From positions 1 through 55,552 of the forward strand of contig NZ_MZXW01000048.1 of the NCBI RefSeq assembly GCF_004123905.1: a DNA stretch of 55,552 nt. Direction: 5' to 3'. The notes under the pieces are model-generated. The model made no database searches and had not been told where the DNA came from. It saw only the letters and a program-made list of their open reading frames with translations. Source of the stretch: Bradyrhizobium betae (GTDB lineage: Bacteria; Pseudomonadota; Alphaproteobacteria; Rhizobiales; Xanthobacteraceae). Below, one piece after another: positions 52,578-55,552 of this stretch (position 1 is its first letter; each line of letters opens with the position of its first letter). The position numbers and the translations under genes are program-made.

Positions 52578-53357
52578 TCAATTTTGCTGCTGGGCCGGGC
52601 CCAGATGGGCGGCATCAATCACGAACTGTGCCAACGCCCGGCCAAGGCAATCATGGACCTGTTTCGCCAGCTCAGGCCCGCGGGACGGGCTGAACAGGTC
52701 GAACTGACCCTGATCATTCCACTGCCGCATGATCGCGAAACGGTCGAACAGCGGGACGTCATGCTCCTGCGCCACCACCTTCATATTGTCGAGGTAAGGC
52801 GGCACCGAGATCATGGTTTCGGTACGCGGGCTGTACTGCAAATTCATCAACACGACGTCAGCCCCTGCATTTTGCAGCGCGGAAACCCCTTCGGTCACTG
52901 CGCCGCGAAAATCGTCGGGATCGATGGCACGGATAGCATCCACGGTCCCGGTCTGCCAGATGACCAAAGTAGGCCTTTTTGCTTCCATCAGCTTAACGAA
53001 GGTGGCGGCCGCCTCCTCTGCGGTCTTCTTGCTCTGTATTTCTACGGAGACGTGCACGGTTTCCTGCGGCGGCAGCTTGTCCCTCAGGATGGCCTGCATG
53101 CGCGCCGGATAGGAGGCGTCCTCGGAGGCCGGAATCGTGGTCGAACGGCTGCCGATGACCAGGATTTCGAGCGGTTTGCCCGATTTGATGGCTTCAGCGA
53201 CCTTGGGAAGCTGGCTTTCGCTGCTGAGCAGATAGGACGGCAATTCGCAGGCTGGAGGCGTAGCCGGAGCGGCAGGCGCAGCATCGCCCGCACGCGCCTG
53301 GGGCGCGGCGAGGCACCCGCATAGCAGGACCAGGCTCAGGAGAACCTTCGCCTTCAT
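52578..53357 (-). CDS. Exported SGNH-like protein, catalytic residues lost
   Basis: 259 residues with signal peptide (MKAKVLLSLVLLCGCLAAPQARA). Clearly a paralogue of the next gene: both have VIWQ-x-GT, then I/LDP-x-D, then a V-x-EG-x-S-x-LQ helix, then QYSPR/A. But block I reads VIGSRSTTIP (the nucleophile position is Arg), block III QTGTVDA (Val for Asn), block II lacks the Gly pair, and the DGLH of block V is FSPSRG. Probably not a hydrolase; a binding or regulatory partner is likely. The ATG overlaps the opgC stop (ATGA). Confidence 0.8.
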   Translation of the reverse strand: MKAKVLLSLVLLCGCLAAPQARAGDAAPAAPATPPACELPSYLLSSESQLPKVAEAIKSGKPLEILVIGSRSTTIPASEDASYPARMQAILRDKLPPQETVHVSVEIQSKKTAEEAAATFVKLMEAKRPTLVIWQTGTVDAIRAIDPDDFRGAVTEGVSALQNAGADVVLMNLQYSPRTETMISVPPYLDNMKVVAQEHDVPLFDRFAIMRQWNDQGQFDLFSPSRGPELAKQVHDCLGRALAQFVIDAAHLGPAQQQN

Positions 53358-54628
53358 CAGCCCCCTCCCGCCATATCGGCATTGCCGACGGCGTTCTTGG
53401 TTTTCGCACCGCTCTTGTCAGCCACCCGCTTGTACCACGAAATCACCCATGCAACGCCCCACATGATCAGGATTCCGGAGAGACTAATCACCGCATGCAT
53501 GGCTGCGCCGCCGGAGATTTCGGCCAGGATGAAATGGCCGGCGAAGGCGAGGAAGACGCCGAGGCAGAAGATCTCGAGCGAATGCGAGCCGCACAGGATC
53601 AGCGGCCGCAGCCAGGGCGATGTCAGGCCCGGCCAGTCGCGCGGCAGGAAGCGCACGGTGAGCGCGGCCAGCGCCAGGAAATGCGTGAGGCGCAGCACGT
53701 CGAGGTCGGTCTTGTCGATCGGATACATCCACTGCTCGAGCCGCTTCGGCATCAGATGGGACAGTTGCGGCACATACCAGGTCAGCGTGACGTAGAACGC
53801 CGCCACGATATAGGCGATCGCGATCCACATCGTCACCGGTGAGGCCAGAATACGAGACATGCGCCGCGCACCTCCGAGCGCACACCAAGCACCGAAGACG
53901 AAAAGCAATTGCCAGGCCAGCGGATTGAACGCCCAGAAGCCGTTCGGATAGGCGGAGAAATAGAGGTCGTATTCCCAGGTCACCGCATAGAGCACCGCGG
54001 ACAGAGCCAGCGTGAGGTCGGGCTTCCACTTCATCGACCACAGGATCACGGGCAGCGCCAGCATCAGCACGATGTAGAGCGGCAGCACGTCCATGTTGAC
54101 GGGACGGAAACGCAGCAGCAGCGCCTGCACGATGGTGACGTCGGGCTGCTTGAGGAAATCCATGATGCCCATCTCTTCGGTGTAGAGCGGGTTCTCGAAG
54201 CTGGTCGCCACATAGGAGATCTCGGCGAGGAAGATCGTGAACAGGAAGACGTGCGCGACATAGATCTGCCAGACCCGCCGCAGGATGCGCGCGGTGGCGA
54301 TGACGACGCCGCTCTCCAGCATCGCGCGGCCATAGACGAAGGCGGCGGTGTAGCCGGAGATGAAGATGAAGATCTCGGTGGCGTCGCTGAAGCCGTAATT
54401 GCGGATCGTGAACCAGGTCAGCAGACTCGGCGGCAGATGGTCGATGAAGATCAGCCACAGCGCCAGCCCACGGAACAGGTCGAGCCGGAGCTCGCGCTCG
54501 CCGATCGCCGGCAGCGAGATCGCCGGTGCGGCGACGCGCGGCTTGGCCTCCGCAGGCTTGACGTCCACAGGCTTGGCACCCGCAGTTCCCGCGATTGGCG
54601 TTCCCGTCACTTGGTCGGCAATGGTCAT
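53357..54628 (-). CDS. opgC: OpgC-type membrane acyl/succinyltransferase
   Basis: 423 residues, about ten membrane segments, of the family of OpgC, which transfers succinyl groups to periplasmic glucans. A Pro/Ala-rich cytoplasmic start precedes GERELRLDLFRGLALWLIFI with the HLPPS motif (His near 70) and YGFSDATEIFIFISGYTAAF. Later: PVNMDVLPLYIVLMLALPVI, ETYDLYFSAYPNGFWAFNPL-like aromatic segment and LILCGSHSLEIFCLGVFLAF. The ATG at 54628 is chosen over a TTG 24 bases out. First gene of a three-gene operon with two SGNH proteins. Confidence 0.9.
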   Translation of the reverse strand: MTIADQVTGTPIAGTAGAKPVDVKPAEAKPRVAAPAISLPAIGERELRLDLFRGLALWLIFIDHLPPSLLTWFTIRNYGFSDATEIFIFISGYTAAFVYGRAMLESGVVIATARILRRVWQIYVAHVFLFTIFLAEISYVATSFENPLYTEEMGIMDFLKQPDVTIVQALLLRFRPVNMDVLPLYIVLMLALPVILWSMKWKPDLTLALSAVLYAVTWEYDLYFSAYPNGFWAFNPLAWQLLFVFGAWCALGGARRMSRILASPVTMWIAIAYIVAAFYVTLTWYVPQLSHLMPKRLEQWMYPIDKTDLDVLRLTHFLALAALTVRFLPRDWPGLTSPWLRPLILCGSHSLEIFCLGVFLAFAGHFILAEISGGAAMHAVISLSGILIMWGVAWVISWYKRVADKSGAKTKNAVGNADMAGGG

Positions 54629-54810
54629 CGGGGCCCAAAAACCCTTCCGCAAATCGCGCCGTTGGCAAGGAGTGTACCGATCCAGTCGCCGCCTCGCAAA
54701 GCGGCAGGATCACATCGGAGTGTACTTCTCCGCCAATTCTGGCGGGAGGATGTCGCGAAAGCGGACTGCAGCGTTTGGTTCCCGGCCGGGTTTTCGTTAT
54801 GATGGCAGCC

Positions 54811-55203
54811 ATGTACCGCGCCGTGACCCGCCAGATCGAAGTGACCGTCGAGCCGAACTTTATTCCGGAGCAGTCGTCGGCCGACCGCTCCCGGTTTTTC
54901 TGGTCCTACACCATCGTCATCACCAATTCCGGCGAAGAGACCGTGCAGCTGAAGACGCGGCACTGGATCATCACCGACGCCACCGGCCGCCAGCAGGAGG
55001 TGAAGGGCGAGGGCGTGGTCGGCGAGCAGCCGACGCTCGGCCCCGGCGAACGCTTCGAATACACCTCCGGCGTGCCGCTCTCGACCGCCTCCGGCTTCAT
55101 GACCGGCCGCTACCAGATGGTCAGCGAAACCGGCGAACGCTTCGAGATCGACGTGCCGACGTTCTCGCTGGACAGCCCGGATAACAAGCGGGTGTTGAAT
55201 TAG
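54811..55203 (+). CDS. apaG: ApaG protein
   Basis: 130 residues, single ApaG domain: MYRAVTRQIEVTVEPNFIPE, FFWSYTIVITNSGEETVQLK, HWIITDATGRQQEVKGEGVV and YTSGVPLSTASGFMTGRYQM. A beta-sandwich like fibronectin-III; bacterial ApaG is linked with Co2+ and Mg2+ flux and magnesium homeostasis, though the mechanism is unsettled. The ATG at 54811 matches the family start; two ATGs 9 and 12 bases upstream are alternatives. Divergent from opgC. Confidence 0.94.
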   Translation: MYRAVTRQIEVTVEPNFIPEQSSADRSRFFWSYTIVITNSGEETVQLKTRHWIITDATGRQQEVKGEGVVGEQPTLGPGERFEYTSGVPLSTASGFMTGRYQMVSETGERFEIDVPTFSLDSPDNKRVLN

Positions 55204-55219
55204 CCGAGGTGGGGCTCTC

Positions 55220-55362
55220 GTGTCCCGGACGCGCTGCGACGCCTCCTTGGCGTTGCTGCGCAGAGCCGGGACCCAGAAGGCAACACGGCAAAATGCCGCG
55301 ACATGGGCTCCGGCTCTGCAGCGCACAGTCGAAGAGACGCTGCGCCGCGTCCGGGGCACGAG
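55220..55362. repeat. Dispersed palindromic repeat, family A copy 5
   Basis: GTGTCCCGGACGCGCTGC ... GCAGAGCCGGGACCCAG ... GGGCTCCGGCTCTGCAG ... GCGTCCGGGGCACGAG, just after apaG. With the two following units it accounts for most of the last 349 bases, which contain no gene. Confidence 0.88.
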
Positions 55363-55392
55363 AGTGGAGTTTGGCAAACACGCTCTCCTCCG

Positions 55393-55472
55393 CGTCATTG
55401 CGAGCGCAGCGAAGCAATCCAGAGGGTTCCGCGGAGGGATTCTGGATTGCTTCGCTGCGCTCGCAATGACGG
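55393..55472. repeat. Dispersed palindromic repeat, family C copy 3
   Basis: CGTCATTGCGAGCGCAGCG, AAGCAATCCAGAG ... ATTCTGGATTGCTTCG, CTGCGCTCGCAATGACGG. The best conserved copy of the family. Confidence 0.9.
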
Positions 55473-55509
55473 AGGATGAGGTGAGCGATAGTGCATCTCC
55501 AAATTCCAC

Positions 55510-55552
55510 TGTCATTCCCTGCGAAGGCAGGGAATCCAGTACGCCGCGGCTT
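55510..55552. repeat. Dispersed palindromic repeat, family D copy 3 (cut by window end)
   Basis: TGTCATTCCCTGCGAAGGCAGGGAATCCAG then TACGCCGCGG, the left half of a family D unit, in tandem after family C and A copies. (Arm at 55510-55540; the rest lies beyond the window.). Confidence 0.8.

Overview
The window is one contiguous, GC-rich, gene-dense chromosomal segment of an alphaproteobacterium, most probably Bradyrhizobium or a close relative. The reasons are the class I lysyl-tRNA synthetase, DUF2865 and DUF6460 proteins, a SAM-II riboswitch ahead of metZ with apaG nearby, a Rhizobiales-type LexA box, and many dispersed palindromic intergenic repeats. I see no insertion sequence, phage, CRISPR array or plasmid function. 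All assignments come from reading the sequence; no database search was run.

Layout. 1-9.1 kb: the 5' part of ugd, a membrane acyltransferase, polA, a LysE exporter, a Nu-class GST, pyrE, a DUF2865 protein and a small uncharacterised gene with a LexA-type box upstream. 9.2-17.8 kb: all four members of the DNA-ligase-associated repair set (PdeM phosphoesterase, DEXH helicase, MBL exonuclease, ATP-dependent ligase), split by a branched-chain-type solute-binding protein and a TPR methyltransferase. 17.9-27.4 kb: housekeeping and small conserved genes (DUF6460, MBL hydrolase, MATE, pyrD, DUF952, a LexA-like regulator, lysS, an amino-acid-type binding protein, a SCO protein). 27.6-31.2 kb: FAD dehydrogenase, esterase, RidA and an NTF2-like protein. 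31.3-40.1 kb: a leftward sugar locus (LacI regulator, xylB, xylA, a three-part ABC importer, an aldose dehydrogenase and a lactonase). 40.1-49.9 kb: GNATs with an XRE regulator, tRNA-Gly(CCC), Ogt, AraC, VOC, SRPBCC, two unusual secreted or low-complexity proteins, a second MATE, an unknown 350-residue protein and a two-domain dCTP deaminase. 50.0-55.2 kb: riboswitch-controlled metZ, an OpgC-type acyltransferase with two SGNH-fold partners, and apaG.

Four points stand out. (1) The metZ leader reads as a complete SAM-II transcriptional attenuator: promoter, pseudoknot aptamer, competing antiterminator and intrinsic terminator all share the same GGCCGG segment. (2) Two proteins keep their fold but have lost catalytic residues: PolA lacks every 3'-5' exonuclease carboxylate, and the LexA-like regulator at 22099 has Ala at both positions of the Ser-Lys dyad. 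A third, the SGNH protein at 52578, has lost its hydrolase motifs while its neighbour keeps them. (3) A 143-residue gene of unknown function beside the repair set carries a GTTC-N7-GTTC box, which suggests SOS control. (4) At least eight families of palindromic repeats sit at gene 3' ends, never in a divergent promoter gap, and two of them now overlap the start codons of repair genes.
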